From NCBI GenBank assembly GCA_947623455.1, contig OX392536.1, positions 12,705,282 to 12,769,281 of the forward strand: 64,000 bases of DNA, in the 5' to 3' direction. This document shows positions 10,739-26,104 of this stretch, piece by piece. The translations under genes and the position numbers were made by a program. This stretch comes from Mimachlamys varia. Lineage: Eukaryota; Mollusca; Bivalvia; Pectinida; Pectinidae. The notes beneath the pieces were generated by a model, which saw only the letters and a program-made list of their open reading frames with translations, did no database searches and was not told the origin of the DNA. The stretch's first letter is position 1. The number at the start of each line of letters is the position of its first letter.

Positions 10739-10900
10739 TCAGTGTTTGCCGGGCAAGACCGAGGGATCCGTGTTGCAGACGTAAGCCGATACGTAACTGC
10801 TCACATATCGAGGCAATTCATCAAATGGAAACACTCCTTTCACGAATCTCGACAGACATTTGTCCGTTTTGAGAGCACAGGTGAGTTGCTCACTGTTCAT
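10739..10900 (-). pseudogene. N-terminal fragment resembling an adenain-type cysteine protease
   Basis: Starting at the ATG at 10900 (minus strand), 53 residues read MNSEQL, then VKGVFPFDELPR, then a YVCNTDP block, then PGKH and a stop (TGA, 10739-10741). This order resembles the N-terminal half of adenain-like (C5) proteases found in Maverick/Polinton-type elements and in many uncharacterised invertebrate ORFs, where Tyr/Asn-Thr-Asp-Pro precedes the catalytic His-Trp pair. Here the stop falls exactly where Trp is expected. Only a few hydrophobic residues follow in frame before a further stop, and no catalytic Asp/Cys region is seen before the RT-like segment at 10666. It is therefore a truncated, inactive remnant. 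The open frame extends 28 codons further upstream, but MNSEQL matches the usual start. It lies between the two flanking direct repeats together with the RT. Family recognition is from memory. Confidence 0.55.
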
Positions 10901-10984
10901 ACTTGTGTAAAGACGTCTCTGCTGTGATCCACCTCGATCAGCGATGGGAACTCTCCGTACGCCAAGCAGTGGTAGAATTAACAA

Positions 10985-11414
10985 AATATGAGACTGAGAT
11001 ACTACAATTCAAGTCCAATAACAAAGTAGTGATAGGGAAAACCAGCACACCTGGTGACTAGTACAGCCATTTACACATTTTCGGTTTTTTTTTCAGTTTA
11101 AAATGCGAAATAAGCGATATTTTAAGAAAAACTTATAACTCGAAAAAGCGCAGAAATATGGAACGGAAAAGTTTATGTATATAAACGCAAAAAAACGATG
11201 TGGTGTAAACATTTTGCTTTTCTGCGAGTCCGCTTTCTCGTGTTTTAAAATATGAAACGAAAAGGTGAAAACCGAACTTAAAAGCCACCATCAGTACTTA
11301 TTTATGAGTTATGTGTATAACGATTATTGAACAAATATATATGATGTACAGATACAGATACATGTGCAGATAACTTCATCCCATAACGACAGTTAATAAA
11401 GAATTCGAGATTTC
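10985..11414. other. Probable 5' region of the degenerate retroelement
   Basis: No conserved block is seen between the upstream direct repeat and the protease-like fragment. The sequence is AT-rich. Confidence 0.35.
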
Positions 11415-11620
11415 CGAAGCGTCCACAAAACTCAAACTCAACTCAAAATCGATTAAACTAGGGGCAAACTATGAATAAAGGAAACGGAGAAAAGTTTAGA
11501 AATAAGACAAGTAGTCTGGGCCGTAAAAGTAAGTGTCTTCTGCTTCAGCGACGACACCCGCCATGTAAGTCAAGGTCAATATAAGTAAGTACAAGTGAAT
11601 GTCATGTCCTCAAAGGGATG
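11415..11620 (-). repeat. Upstream copy of retroelement-flanking direct repeat (pseudo-LTR-like)
   Basis: Matches 8036-8245 in the same orientation, with the ACTCAAAATCGATTAAAC and GTCTTCTGCTTCAGCGACG blocks in the same order and at similar spacing. It bounds the 5' side of the minus-strand element of about 3.4-3.6 kb. It could also be the 3' end of a second, tandem element copy, which is common for Penelope-like insertions. Confidence 0.6.
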
Positions 11621-13163
11621 CCTAACTTTGTTGTTACCACAATACCATGTGTTAGTCCACTATCAGACTATTGTCTAAACGTGTTATTTGATAAATAATC
11701 TGGTATATCGTTAAAATAAAATAATAAACTCGAGTGAAATCAATTCCATATCCAAGAACCGCTTGTTGTGCAACTTCTATCTATTAATTTTGTTGACATA
11801 TTACATGGTTTCTCATTATATAAGATTATCAAATACAGAAAAGATTTTTCCGATAATGAATTATAATATATCGAATATATATTACAAGTTTTAGAATAAA
11901 TTTCACAATGTTGAATATTAACCACAAAACCTTGAATATGAATCACCAATATACATCCTAATATATTTTACTATTGTAATGTTTACACGCCATAAACTCT
12001 CCTTTCCGACGGAATCATTACAAGTATATGTCAGTAGTCATGGTCATATCTGAGCAAGTGTGCTGCGAATTGAAGCCCACTCCGCGACCTGCTATATGAG
12101 CTCACACTACCGCTCGGGTAAGGGACGAACAGCCTTGCTAAGCGTCAGAAGTAGCGCTTGAGCTGTCGGTCTCTAGTGCGTGAGAGGAAGTCCTAACTGT
12201 CATTCTAACCACCAGTTAACCAGCAAACAAAACGCGTACCTGGGGCTGTTTATCAGCCCCGAATACCACATCAGGCCTGAAACGCTGTCGCTATGATGGG
12301 CAGTAAACGAGTTTGAGGGATATTGTTGGCATGTCCCGGTAATTTCTCTCGTAAATTTTCTCGGACATGCAACAGACATATGAATTCTTTAATTACATGT
12401 ACACAATGCAACACTACAAGGGCAGACAAAGGCGAGCTTATCTGCCTCGACTAGTACTGCTATATGGCAGCGGTCATCTCGGACACAGCCAGGTATTGAC
12501 CGCGAACATCACAGCATTGTGTGTAATGCTATTTGGTGGAAATGAAGACGGATCTTGTCGATAGTGCTGTCAGCCAATCAGGAAATAACAATAGTGTTTA
12601 CTTCTGTTTCCGTTTGAAATGTGTTTATTTAAAAACTACAGGACCATAGGCTGGTTTAAATGCGGACGAGTTTTGATTGAGAATATTCGTTTTCAAACCT
12701 AGAACTCAAATTTGATTATACATGTACTATATTTATGTTACTTCTCAATCTGATCTTAATATGGAGGATATTTCAAATTTCAGGACTAAAGACATACCCT
12801 GTGTACCATTAAGAGCCAAAGATGGTGAAATAATATCACCGTCTTAACAAGCTATATATATGTTGTGAGAATATAAGGCGGACTGTTCAAAGCATTTTTG
12901 GGGGTTGTGTACATTTCCAACTGTTTCCTTTTAGATCCATTTAATTACTAGGGCGCTTATGTTTATATTTAAAAAAAAAATAAAAATTGGAGAAAGTTCC
13001 ACTTCCGGTTTGCCTATATCCTATTTCTTCCAGAGCTCAGTGAATATGTAAGTAATCGTATTGGAAGAATTGTGTGAAATGGGAAAAAACATTCATGTCT
13101 TGTATAACTACTATAGTTTTCAGTAGTACATTGTATGATCCTTGTCACCTAATAAATGAATAT
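11621..13163. other. Non-repetitive sequence, no recognisable gene
   Basis: Short open frames at 11740-11949 (minus) and 12367-12564 (plus) have no domain or conserved look. A stretch around 12060-12300 is less AT-rich, but its frames are closed. An A-rich tract lies near 12971-12985. Confidence 0.5.
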
Positions 13164-13285
13164 GGGTGGTCGGATGGTGCAGTGGATAGCACAGGTGTTT
13201 TTCACCAAGGCGGCCGGGGTTCGATTCCCCGATCGGACATGGAAACGCGGGTTTTCTCCGAGTTCTCCGGTTTCCTTCAACGCTA
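13164..13285 (+). mobile_element. Second tRNA-derived SINE, truncated and diverged
   Basis: The head reads GGGTGGTCGGATGGTGCAG with an A-box-like TGGTGCAGTGGATAGC, and a B box GGTTCGATTCCCC lies at 13218-13230. The body GGGTTTTCTCCGAGTTCTCC matches the SINE at 9700-9933, but about 28 bp between head and body are missing and the AT-rich tail is not recognisable. No target-site duplication was found. It lies 0.5 kb before the 35-bp array. Confidence 0.85.
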
Positions 13286-13792
13286 GAACAAGATGTTGCA
13301 TTTCTAGTAGTGTGTGACTTTAATTAAGTTATGGTACCAATGAACGGACCAAGTTACCAGTGTGTGAGCTCATGAAGCCTGTAAATGTACGTAAACAATC
13401 ATTGCCAAATTAATTTCCTGTCGTCGCCGAAGTATTTGTATGGATAATGCTGTGCTATAGATATTTAATTATCAGTTGGGTCCTACTCACGTTACATAGT
13501 TGTATATACACCAGTACAAAGCATACTGCCTTACAGCACGACACGACCAAACACGTATTGACACGCTGTATATCCATGTGGTGTTCAAGAGTTAGTCTAT
13601 GACCTTATGTGTTCGGGTTTAACATTGTACATACAGAAAAGAATTTTGTAATGAATATCATTTAATCCAAGGATGATATACAGAAATAGAATTGAAAAAT
13701 ATTGGAAACATTGAGGCGCATAATTTTAGTAATAAGATAGAGGCGAATGATGTCGCGATTATATAGCCTTAAGAAGTTTTTATAACAAATAT
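13286..13792. other. Unique spacer before the 35-bp array
   Basis: AT-rich sequence with no recognisable gene or RNA. Confidence 0.5.
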
Positions 13793-16109
13793 CAACATAC
13801 CATCCCACATCATCTACAGCCCGTCACTAACATACCACTACACATCATCTTCAGCCTGTCACTAACATACCACCGTACATCATCTACAGTCCGTCACTAA
13901 CATACCACCACACATCATCTACAGTCCGTCACTAACATACTACCACACATCATCTACAGTCTGTCACTAACGTACCACCGTACATTATCTACAGTCCGTC
14001 ACTAACATACCACCACACATCATCTACAGTCCGTCACTAACATACCACCACACATCATCTACAGTCCGTCACTAACATACCACTACACACCATCTACAGT
14101 CCGTCACTTACATACCACCACATATCATCTACAGTCCGTCACTAACATACCACCATATATCATCTACAGTCCGTCACTAACATACCACCATACATCATCT
14201 ACAGTCGGTCACTGACATACCACCGTACATCATCTACAGTCCGTCACTAACATACCACCATACATCATCTACAGTCCGTCACTAACATACCACTACACAT
14301 CATCTACAGTCCGTCACTAACATACCACCACACATCATTTACAGTCCGTCACTAACATACCATAACACATCATCTACAGTCCGTCACTAACATACCACTA
14401 CAAACCATCTACAGTCCGTCACTAACATAGCACCATATATCATCTACAGTCCGTCACTAACATACCACCATACATCATCTACAGTCCGTCACTAACATAC
14501 CACCGTACATCATCTACAGTCCGTCACTAACATACCACTACACATCATCTACAGTCCGTCACTAACATACCACCACACATCATCTACAGTCCGTCACTAA
14601 CATACCACCATACATCATCTACAGTCCGCCACTAACATACCACCACACATCATCTACAGTCCGTCACTAACATACCACTACACATCATCTACAGTCCGTC
14701 ACTAACATACCACCACACATCATCTACAGTCCGTCACTAACATGCCACCACATATCATCTACAGTCCGTCACTAACATACCACCACACATCATCGACAGT
14801 CCGTCACTAACATACCACTACACATCATCTACAGTCCGTCACTAACATACCACCACACATCATCTACAGTGCGTCACTAACATACCACTACACATCATCT
14901 ACAGTCCGTCACTAACATACCAATACACACCATCTACAGTCCGTCACTAACATACCACTACACATCATCTACAGTCCGTCACTAACATAACACCACACAT
15001 CATCTACAGTCCGTCACTAACATACCACTACACATCATCTACAGTCCGTCACTAACATACCACCACATATCATCTACAGTCCGTCACTAACATGCCACCA
15101 CATATCATCTACAGTCCGTCACTAACATACCACCACACATCATCTACAGTCCGTCACTAACATACCACCACACATCATCTACAGTCCGTCACTAACATAC
15201 CACTACACATCATTTACAGTCCGTCACTAACATACCGCTACACATCATCTACAGTCCGTCACTAACATACCACCACATATCATCTACAGTCCGTCACTAA
15301 CATACCACCGTACATCATCTACAGTCCGTCACTAACATACCACCGTACATCATCTTCAGTCCGTCACTTACATACTACCACATATCATCTACAGTCCGTC
15401 ACTAACATACCACCACACATCATCTACAGTCCGTCACTAACATACCACCACACATCATCTACAGTCCGCCACTTACATACTACCACACATCATCTATAGT
15501 CCGTCACTAACATACAAATGTACCACCGTACATCATCTACAGTCCGTCACTAACATACCACCACACATCATCTACAGTCCGTCACTAACATACCACCGTA
15601 CATCATCTACAGTCCGTCACTAACATACCACTACACATCATCTACAGTCCGTCACTAACATACCACCGTCCATCATCTACAGTCTGTCACTAACATACCA
15701 CCGTCCATCATCTACAGTCTGTCACTAACATACCACCGTCCATCATCTACAGTCCGTCACTAACATACCACCACACATCATCTACAGTCCGTCACTAACA
15801 TACCACCACATATCATCTACAGTCCGTCACTAACATACCACCACATATCATCTACAGTCCGTCACTAACATACCACCACACATCATCTACAGTCCGTCAC
15901 TAACATACCACTACACACCATCTACAGTCCGTCACTAACATACCACTACACACCATATACAGTCCGTCACTTACATACTACCACATATCATCTACAGTCC
16001 GTCACTAACATACCACCATATATCATCTACAGTCCGTCACTAACATACCACCATACATCATCTACAGTCCGTCACTAACATACCACCGTACATCATCTAC
16101 AGCCCGTCA

Positions 16110-19015
16110 CTAACATACCACCACACATCATCTACAGTCCGTCACTAACATACCACCGTACATCATCTACAGTCCGTCACTAACATACCACCACACATCA
16201 TCTACAGTCCGTCACTAACCTACCACCACACATCATCTACAGTCCGTCACTAACATACCACTACACATCATCTACAGTCCGTCACTAACATACCACCGTA
16301 CATCATCTACAGTCCGTCACTAACATACCACCACACATCATCTACAGTCCGTCACTAACATACCACCACACATCATCTACAGTCTGTCACTAACATACCA
16401 CCGTACATCATCTACAGTCCGTCACTAACATACCACCGTACATCATCTACAGTCCGTCACTTACATACCACCACACATCATCTACAGTCCGTCACTAACA
16501 TACCACCACACATCATCGACAGTCTGTCACTAACATACCACCACATATCATCTACAGTCCGTCACTAACATACCACCGTACATCATCTACAGTCCGTCAC
16601 TAACATACCACCACACATCATCTACAGTCCGTCACTAACATACCACCACACATCATCTACAGTCCGTCACTAACATACCACCACACATCATCTACAGTCC
16701 GTCACTAACATACCACCACACATCATCTACAGTCCGTCACTAACCTACCACCACACATCATCTACAGTCCGTCACTAACATACCACCGTACATCATCTAC
16801 AGTCCGTCACTAACCTACCACCACATATCATCTACAGTCCGTCACTAACATACCACGTTACATCATCTACAGTCCGTCACTAACATACCACCACACATCA
16901 TCTACAGTCCGTTACAAACATACCACCGTACATCATCTACAGTCCGTCACTTACATACCACCGTACATCATCTACATTCCGTCACTTACATACCACCACA
17001 CATCATCTACAGTCCGTCACTAACATACCACCACACATCATCGACAGTCTGTCACTAACATACCACCACATATCATCTACAGTCCGTCACTAACATACCA
17101 CCGTACATCATCTACAGTCCGTCACTAACATACCACTACACATCATCTACAGTCCGTCACTAACATACCACCGTGCATCTTCTACAGTCCGTCACTAACA
17201 TACCACTACACATCATCTACAGTCCGTCACTAACATAGCACTACACATCATCTACAGTCCGTCACTAACATACCACCATACATCATCTACAGTCCGTCAC
17301 TAACATACCACCGTACATCATCTACAGTCCGTCACTGACATACCACTACACATCATCTACAGTCCGTCACTAACATACCACCACACATCAACTACAGTCC
17401 GTCACTAACATACCACCACATATCATCTACAGTCCGTCACTAACATACCACCATACATCATCTACAGTCCGTCACTAACATACCACCACATATCATCTAC
17501 AGTCCGTCACTAACATAGCACCACACAGCATCAACAGTCCGTCACTAACATACCACCACATATCATCTACAGTCCGTCACTAACATACCACCATATATCA
17601 TCTACAGTCCGTCACTAACATACCACCATATATCATCTACAGTCCGTCACTAACATACCACCACACATCATCTACAGTCCGTCACTAACATACCACCACA
17701 CATCATCGACAGTCTGTCACTAACATACCACCACATATCATCTACAGTCCGTCACTAACATACCACCGTACATCATCTACAGTCCGTCACTAACATACCA
17801 CTACACATCATCTACAGTTCGTCACTAACATACCACCACACATCATCTACAGTCCGTCACTAACATACCACCACATATCATCTACAGTCCGTCACTTACA
17901 TACCACCGTACATCATCTACAGTCCGTCACTAACATACCACCGCACACCATCTACAGTCCGTCACTTACATACTACCACATATCATCTACAGTCCGTCAC
18001 TAACATACCACCGTACATCATCTACAGTCCGTCACTAACATACCACTACACATCATCTACAGTCCGTCACTAACATACCACCGTCCATTATCTACAGTCT
18101 GTCACTAACATACCACCGTACATCATCTACAGTCTGTCACTAACATACCACCGTCCATCATCTACAGTCCGTCACTAACATACCACCACACATCATCTAC
18201 AGTCCGTCACTAACATACCACCACATATCATCTACAGTCCGTCACTAACATACCACCATACATCATCTACAGTCCGTCACTAACATACCACCGTACATCA
18301 TCTACAGTCCGTCACTAACATACCACCGTCCATCATCTAGTCTGTCACTAACATACCACCGTCCATCATCTACATTCCGTCACTAACATACCACCACACA
18401 TCATCTACAGTCCGTCACTAACATACCACCACATATCATCTACAGTCCGTCACTAACATACCACCACATATCATCTATAGTCCGTCACTAACATACCACC
18501 ACACATCATCTACAGTCCGTCACTAACATACCACCGTACATCATCTACAGTCCGTCACTAACATACCACCGTACATCATCTACAGTCCGTCACTAACATA
18601 CCACCACATATCATCTACAGTCCGTCACTAACATACCACCGTACATCATCTACAGTCCGTCACTTACATACTACCAAACATCATCTACAGTCCGTCACTA
18701 ACATACCACCACACATCATCTACAGTCCGTCACTAACATACCACTACACATCATCTACAGTCCGTCACTAACATACCACCACATATCATCTACAGCCCGT
18801 CACTAACATACCACCACACATCATCTACAGTCCGTCACTAACATACCACCAAATATCATCTACAGTCCGTCACTAACATACCACCATACATCATCTACAG
18901 TCCGTCACTAACATACCACTACACATCATCTACAGTCCGTCACTAATATACCACTACACATAATCTACAGTCCGTCACTAACATACCACCACATATCATC
19001 TACAGTCCGTCACTA
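16110..19015. repeat. Long-range duplicated block in the 35-bp array, copy 1
   Basis: Rare unit variants here recur in the same order in 22265-25030. Examples are CCGTGCATCTTC (17171), CACACAGCATCAACAG (17523) and CACTAATATACC (18941). Offsets are 6158, then 6018, then 6020 bp. The first step is a 4-unit loss in copy 2, the second a 2-bp deletion at 18338 in copy 1. Confidence 0.88.
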
Positions 19016-20240
19016 ACATACCACCGTACATCATCTACAGTCTGTCACTAACATACCACCGTCCATCATCTACAGTCCGTCACTAACATACCACCACACA
19101 TCATCTACAGTCCGTCACTAACATACCACCACATATCATCTACAGTCCGTCACTAACATACCACCATACATCATCTACAGTCCGTCACTAACATACCACC
19201 GTACATCATCTACAGTCCGTCACTAACATACCACCGTCCATCATCTACAGTCTGTCACTAACATACCACCGTCCATCATCTACATTCCGTCACTAACATA
19301 CCACCACACATCATCTACAGTCCGTCACTAACATACCACCACATATCATCTACAGTCCGTCACTAACATACCACCACATATCATCTACAGTCCGTCACTA
19401 ACATACCACCACACATCATCTACAGTCCGTCACTAACATACCACCACACATCATCTACAGTCCGTCACTAACATACCACCGTACATCATCTACAGTCCGT
19501 CACTAACATACCACCGTACATCATCTACAGTCCGTCACTAACATACCACCACATATCATCTACAGTCCGTCACTAACATACCACCACACATCATCTACAG
19601 TCCGTCACTAACATACCACCGTACATCATCTACAGTCCGTCACTAACATACCACCGTACATCATCTACAGTCCGTCACTAACATACCACCACATATCATC
19701 TACAGTCCGTCACTAACATACCACCACACATCATCTACAGTCCGTCACTAACATACCACCGTACATCATCTACAGTCCGTCACTAACATACCACCGTACA
19801 TCATCTACAGTCCGTCACTAACATACCACCACATATCATCTACAGTCCGTCACTAACATACCACCGTACATCATCTACAGTCCGTCACTTACATACTACC
19901 AAACATCATCTACAGTCCGTCACTAACATACCACCACACATCATCTACAGTCCGTCACTAACATACCACTACACATCATCTACAGTCCGTCACTAACATA
20001 CCACCACATATCATCTACAGCCCGTCACTAACATACCACCACACATCATCTACAGTCCGTCACTAACATACCACCAAATATCATCTACAGTCCGTCACTA
20101 ACATACCACCATACATCATCTACAGTCCGTCACTAACATACCACTACACATCATCTACAGTCCGTCACTAATATACCACTACACATAATCTACAGTCCGT
20201 CACTAACATACCACCACATATCATCTACAGTCCGTCACTT
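18461..20240. repeat. 1225-bp (35-unit) duplication within the 35-bp array
   Basis: The stretch 18461-19015 recurs at 19686-20240 with an offset of exactly 1225 bp, or 35 units. The CACTAATATACC unit marks 18941 and 20166, and the CTACCAAACATC unit is also shared. Confidence 0.8.
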
Positions 20241-22264
20241 ACATACCACCGTACATCATCTACAGTCCGTCACTAACATACCACCGTCCATCATCTACAG
20301 TCCGTCACTAACATACCACCACACATCATCTACAGTCCGTAACTAACATACCACCACATATCATCTACAGTCCGTCACTAACATACCACTACACATCATC
20401 TACAGTCCGTCACTAACATACCACCGTCCATCATCTACAGTCTGTCACTAACATACCACCGTCCATCATCTACAGTCTGTCACTAACATACCACCGTCCA
20501 TCATCTACAGTCCGTCACTAACATACCACCACACATCATCTACAGTCCGTCACTAACATACCACCGTACATCATCTACAGTCCGTCACTAACATACTACC
20601 ACACATCATCTACAGTCCGTCACTAACATACCACCACACATCATCTACAGTCCGTCACTAACATACCACCACATATCATCTACATTCCTTCACTAACATA
20701 CCAATACACACCATCTACAGTCCGTCACTAACATACCACCACATATCATCTACAGTCCGTCACTAACATACCACCACATATCATCTACAGTCCGTCACTT
20801 ACATACCACCACATATCATCTACAGTCCGTCACTAACATACTACCACACATCATCTACAGTCCGTCACTAACATACCACCACACATCATCTACAGTCCGT
20901 CACTAACATACCACCACACATCATATACAGTCTGTCACTAACATACCACTACACATCATCTACAGTCCGTCACTAACATACCACCGTCCATCATCTACAG
21001 TCTGTCACTAACATACCACCGTCCATCATCTACAGTCTGTCACTAACATACCACCGTCCATCATCTACAGTCCGTCACTAACATACCACCACACATCATC
21101 TACAGTCCGTCACTAACATACTACCACATATCATCTACAGTCCGTCACTAACATACCACTACACATCATCTACAGTCCGTCACTAACATACCACCGTCCA
21201 TCATCTACAGTCTGTCACTAACATACCACCGTCCATCATCTACAGTCTGTCACTAACATACCACCATACATCATCTACAGTCCGTCACTAACATACCACC
21301 ACACATCATCTACAGTCCGTCACTAACATACCACCGTACATCATCTACAGTCCGTCACTAACATACCACCACATATCATCTACAGTCCGTCACTAACATA
21401 CCACCGTACATCATCTACAGTCCGTCACTAACATACCACCACACATCATCTACAGTCCGTCACTTACATACCACCACATATCATCTACAGTCCGTCACTA
21501 ACATACCACCACACATCATCTACAGTCCGTCACTAACGTACCACCAAATATCATCTACAGTCCGTCACTAACATACCACCGTACATCATCTACAGTCCGT
21601 CACTAACATACCACTACACATCATCTACAGTCCGTCACTTACATACCACCACATATCATCTACAGTCCGTCACTAACATACCACCACACATCATCTACAG
21701 TCCGTCACTAACATACCACCAAATATCATCTACAGTCCGTCACTAACATACCACCGTACATCATCTACAGTCCGTCACTAACATACCACTACACATCATC
21801 TACAGTCCGTCACTAACATACCACTACACATCATCTACAGTCCGTCACTAACATACCACCACATATCATCTACAGTCCGTCACTTACATACCACCGTACA
21901 TCATCTACAGTCCGTCACTAACATACCACCACACATCATCTACAGTCCGTCACTTACATACTACCACATATCATCTACAGTACGTCACTAACATACCACC
22001 AAATATCATCTACAGTCCGTCACTAACATACCACCGTACATCATCTACAGTCCGTCACTAACATACCACTACACATCATCTACAGTCCGTCACTAACATA
22101 CCACTACACATCATCTACAGTCCGTCACTAACATACCACCACATATCATCTACAGTCCTTCACTTACATACCACCGTACATCATCTACAGTCCGTCACTA
22201 ACATACCACCGTACATCATCTACAGTCCGTCACTTACATACTACCACATATCATCTACAGTACG

Positions 22265-25030
22265 TCACTAACATACCACCACACATCATCTACAGTCCGT
22301 CACTAACATACCACCGTACATCATCTACAGTCCGTCACTAACATACCACCACACATCATCTACAGTCCGTCACTAACCTACCACCACACATCATCTACAG
22401 TCCGTCACTAACATACCACTACACATCACATACAGTCCGTCACTAACATACCACCGTACATCATCTACAGTCCGTCACTAACATACCACCACACATCATC
22501 TACAGTCCGTCACTAACATACCACCACACATCATCTACAGTCTGTCACTAACATACCACCGTACATCATCTACAGTCCGTCACTAACATACCACCGCACA
22601 TCATCTACAGTCCGTCACTTACATACCACCACACATCATCTACAGTCCGTCACTAACATACCACCACACATCATCGACAGTCTGTCACTAACATACCACC
22701 ACATATCATCTACAGTCCGTCACTAACATACCACCGTACATCATCTACAGTCCGTCACTAACATACCACCACACATCATCTACAGTCCGTCACTAACATA
22801 CCACCACACATCATCTACAGTCCGTCACTAACATACCACCACACATCATCTACAGTCCGTCACTAACATACCACCACACATCATCTACAGTCCGTCACTA
22901 ACCTACCACCACACATCATCTACAGTCCGTCACTAACATACCACCATACATCATCTACAGTCCGTCACTAACCTACCACCACATATCATCTACAGTCCGT
23001 CACTAACATACCACGTTACATCATCTACAGTCCGTCACTAACATACCACCACACATCATCGACAGTCTGTCACTAACATACCACCACATATCATCTACAG
23101 TCCGTCACTAACATACCACCGTACATCATCTACAGTCCGTCACTAACATACCACTACACATCATCTACAGTCCGTCACTAACATACCACCGTGCATCTTC
23201 TACAGTCCGTCACTAACATACCACTACACATCATCTACAGTCCGTCACTAACATAGCACTACACATCATCTACAGTCCGTCACTAACATACCACCATACA
23301 TCATCTACAGTCCGTCACTAACATACCACCGTACATCATCTACAGTCCGTCACTGACATACCACTACACATCATCTACAGTCCGTCACTAACATACCACC
23401 ACACATCAACTACAGTCCGTCACTAACATACCACCACATATCATCTACAGTCCGTCACTAACATACCACCATACATCATCTACAGTCCGTCACTAACATA
23501 CCACCACATATCATCTACAGTCCGTCACTAACATAGCACCACACAGCATCAACAGTCCGTCACTAACATACCACCACATATCATCTACAGTCCGTCACTA
23601 ACATACCACCATATATCATCTACAGTCCGTCACTAACATACCACCATATATCATCTACAGTCCGTCACTAACATACCACCACACATCATCTACAGTCCGT
23701 CACTAACATACCACCACACATCATCGACAGTCTGTCACTAACATACCACCACATATCATCTACAGTCCGTCACTAACATACCACCGTACATCATCTACAG
23801 TCCGTCACTAACATACCACTACACATCATCTACAGTTCGTCACTAACATACCACCACACATCATCTACAGTCCGTCACTAACATACCACCACATATCATC
23901 TACAGTCCGTCACTTACATACCACCGTACATCATCTACAGTCCGTCACTAACATACCACCGTACACCATCTACAGTCCGTCACTTACATACTACCACATA
24001 TCATCTACAGTCCGTCACTAACATACCACCGTACATCATCTACAGTCCGTCACTAACATACCACTACACATCATCTACAGTCCGTCACTAACATACCACC
24101 GTCCATCATCTACAGTCTGTCACTAACATACCACCGTCCATCATCTACAGTCTGTCACTAACATACCACCGTCCATCATCTACAGTCCGTCACTAACATA
24201 CCACCACACATCATCTACAGTCCGTCACTAACATACCACCACATATCATCTACAGTCCGTCACTAACATACCACCATACATCATCTACAGTCCGTCACTA
24301 ACATACCACCGTACATCATCTACAGTCCGTCACTAACATACCACCGTCCATCATCTACAGTCTGTCACTAACATACCACCGTCCATCATCTACATTCCGT
24401 CACTAACATACCACCACACATCATCTACAGTCCGTCACTAACATACCACCACATATCATCTACAGTCCGTCACTAACATACCACCACATATCATCTATAG
24501 TCCGTCACTAACATACCACCACACATCATCTACAGTCCGTCACTAACATACCACCGTACATCATCTACAGTCCGTCACTAACATACCACCGTACATCATC
24601 TACAGTCCGTCACTAACATACCACCACATATCATCTACAGTCCGTCACTAACATACCACCGTACATCATCTACAGTCCGTCACTTACATACTACCAAACA
24701 TCATCTACAGTCCGTCACTAACATACCACCACACATCATCTACAGTCCGTCACTAACATACCACTACACATCATCTACAGTCCGTCACTAACATACCACC
24801 ACATATCATCTACAGTCCGTCACTAACATACCACCACACATCATCTACAGTCCGTCACTAACATACCACCAAATATCATCTACAGTCCGTCACTAACATA
24901 CCACCATACATCATCTACAGTCCGTCACTAACATACCACTACACATCATCTACAGTCCGTCACTAATATACCACTACACATAATCTACAGTCCGTCACTA
25001 ACATACCACCACATATCATCTACAGTCCGT
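22265..25030. repeat. Long-range duplicated block in the 35-bp array, copy 2
   Basis: Partner of 16110-19015. Diagnostic variants are at 23189 (CCGTGCATCTTC), 23541 (CACACAGCATCAACAG) and 24961 (CACTAATATACC). Four units present in copy 1 between about 16895 and 17035 are absent here. Confidence 0.88.
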
Positions 25031-26104
25031 CACTTACATACCACCGTACATCATCTACAGTCCGTCACTAACATACCACCGTACATCATCTACAGTCCGT
25101 CACTTACATACTACCACATATCATCTACAGTACGTCACTAACATACCACCACACATCATCTACAGTCCGTCACTAACATACCACCACACATCATCTACAG
25201 TCCGTCACTTACATACTACCACACATCATCTACAGTCCGTCACTAACATACCACCGTACATCACCTACAGTCCGTCACTAACATACCACCGTACATCATC
25301 TACAGTCCGTCACTAACATACCACCGTACATCATCTACAGTCCGTCACTAACATACCACCACACATCATCTACAGTCCGTCACTAACATACCACTACACA
25401 TCATCTACAGCCCGTCACTAACATACCACCACACATCATCTACAGTCCGTCACTAACATACCACCACACATCATCTACAGTCCGTCACTAACATACCACT
25501 ACACATCATCTACAGTCCGTCACTAACATACCACCGTCTATCATCTACAGTCTGTCACTAACATACCACCGTCCATCATCTACAGTCCGTTACTAACATA
25601 CCACCACACATCATCTACAGTCCGTCACTAACATACCACCACATATCATCTACAGTCCGTCACTAACATACCACCACATATCATCTACAGTCCGTCACTA
25701 ACATACCACCACACATCATCTACAGTCCGTCACTAACATACCACCGTACATCATCTACAGTCCGTCACTAACATACCACCGTACATCATCTACAGTCCGT
25801 CACTAACATACCACCACATATCATCTACAGTCCGTCACTAACATACCACCACACATCATCTACAGTCCGTCACTAACATACCACCGTACATCATCTACAG
25901 TCCGTCACTAACATACCACACACATCGTCTACAGTCCGTCACTAACCTACCACCACATATCATCTACAGTCCGTCACTTACATACCACCACACATTATCT
26001 ACAGTCCGTCATTAACATACTACCACACATCATCTACAGTCCGTCACTAACATACCACCACACATCATCTACAGTCCGTCACTAACATACCACCACATAT
26101 CATC

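Noticed and set aside
10672..10927. Plus-strand frames of about 60 codons
   Set aside because: Antisense to the protease-like remnant and without features.
13164..13240. Functional tRNA gene on the plus strand
   Set aside because: Same SINE head, continuing into the SINE body, with diverged stems.
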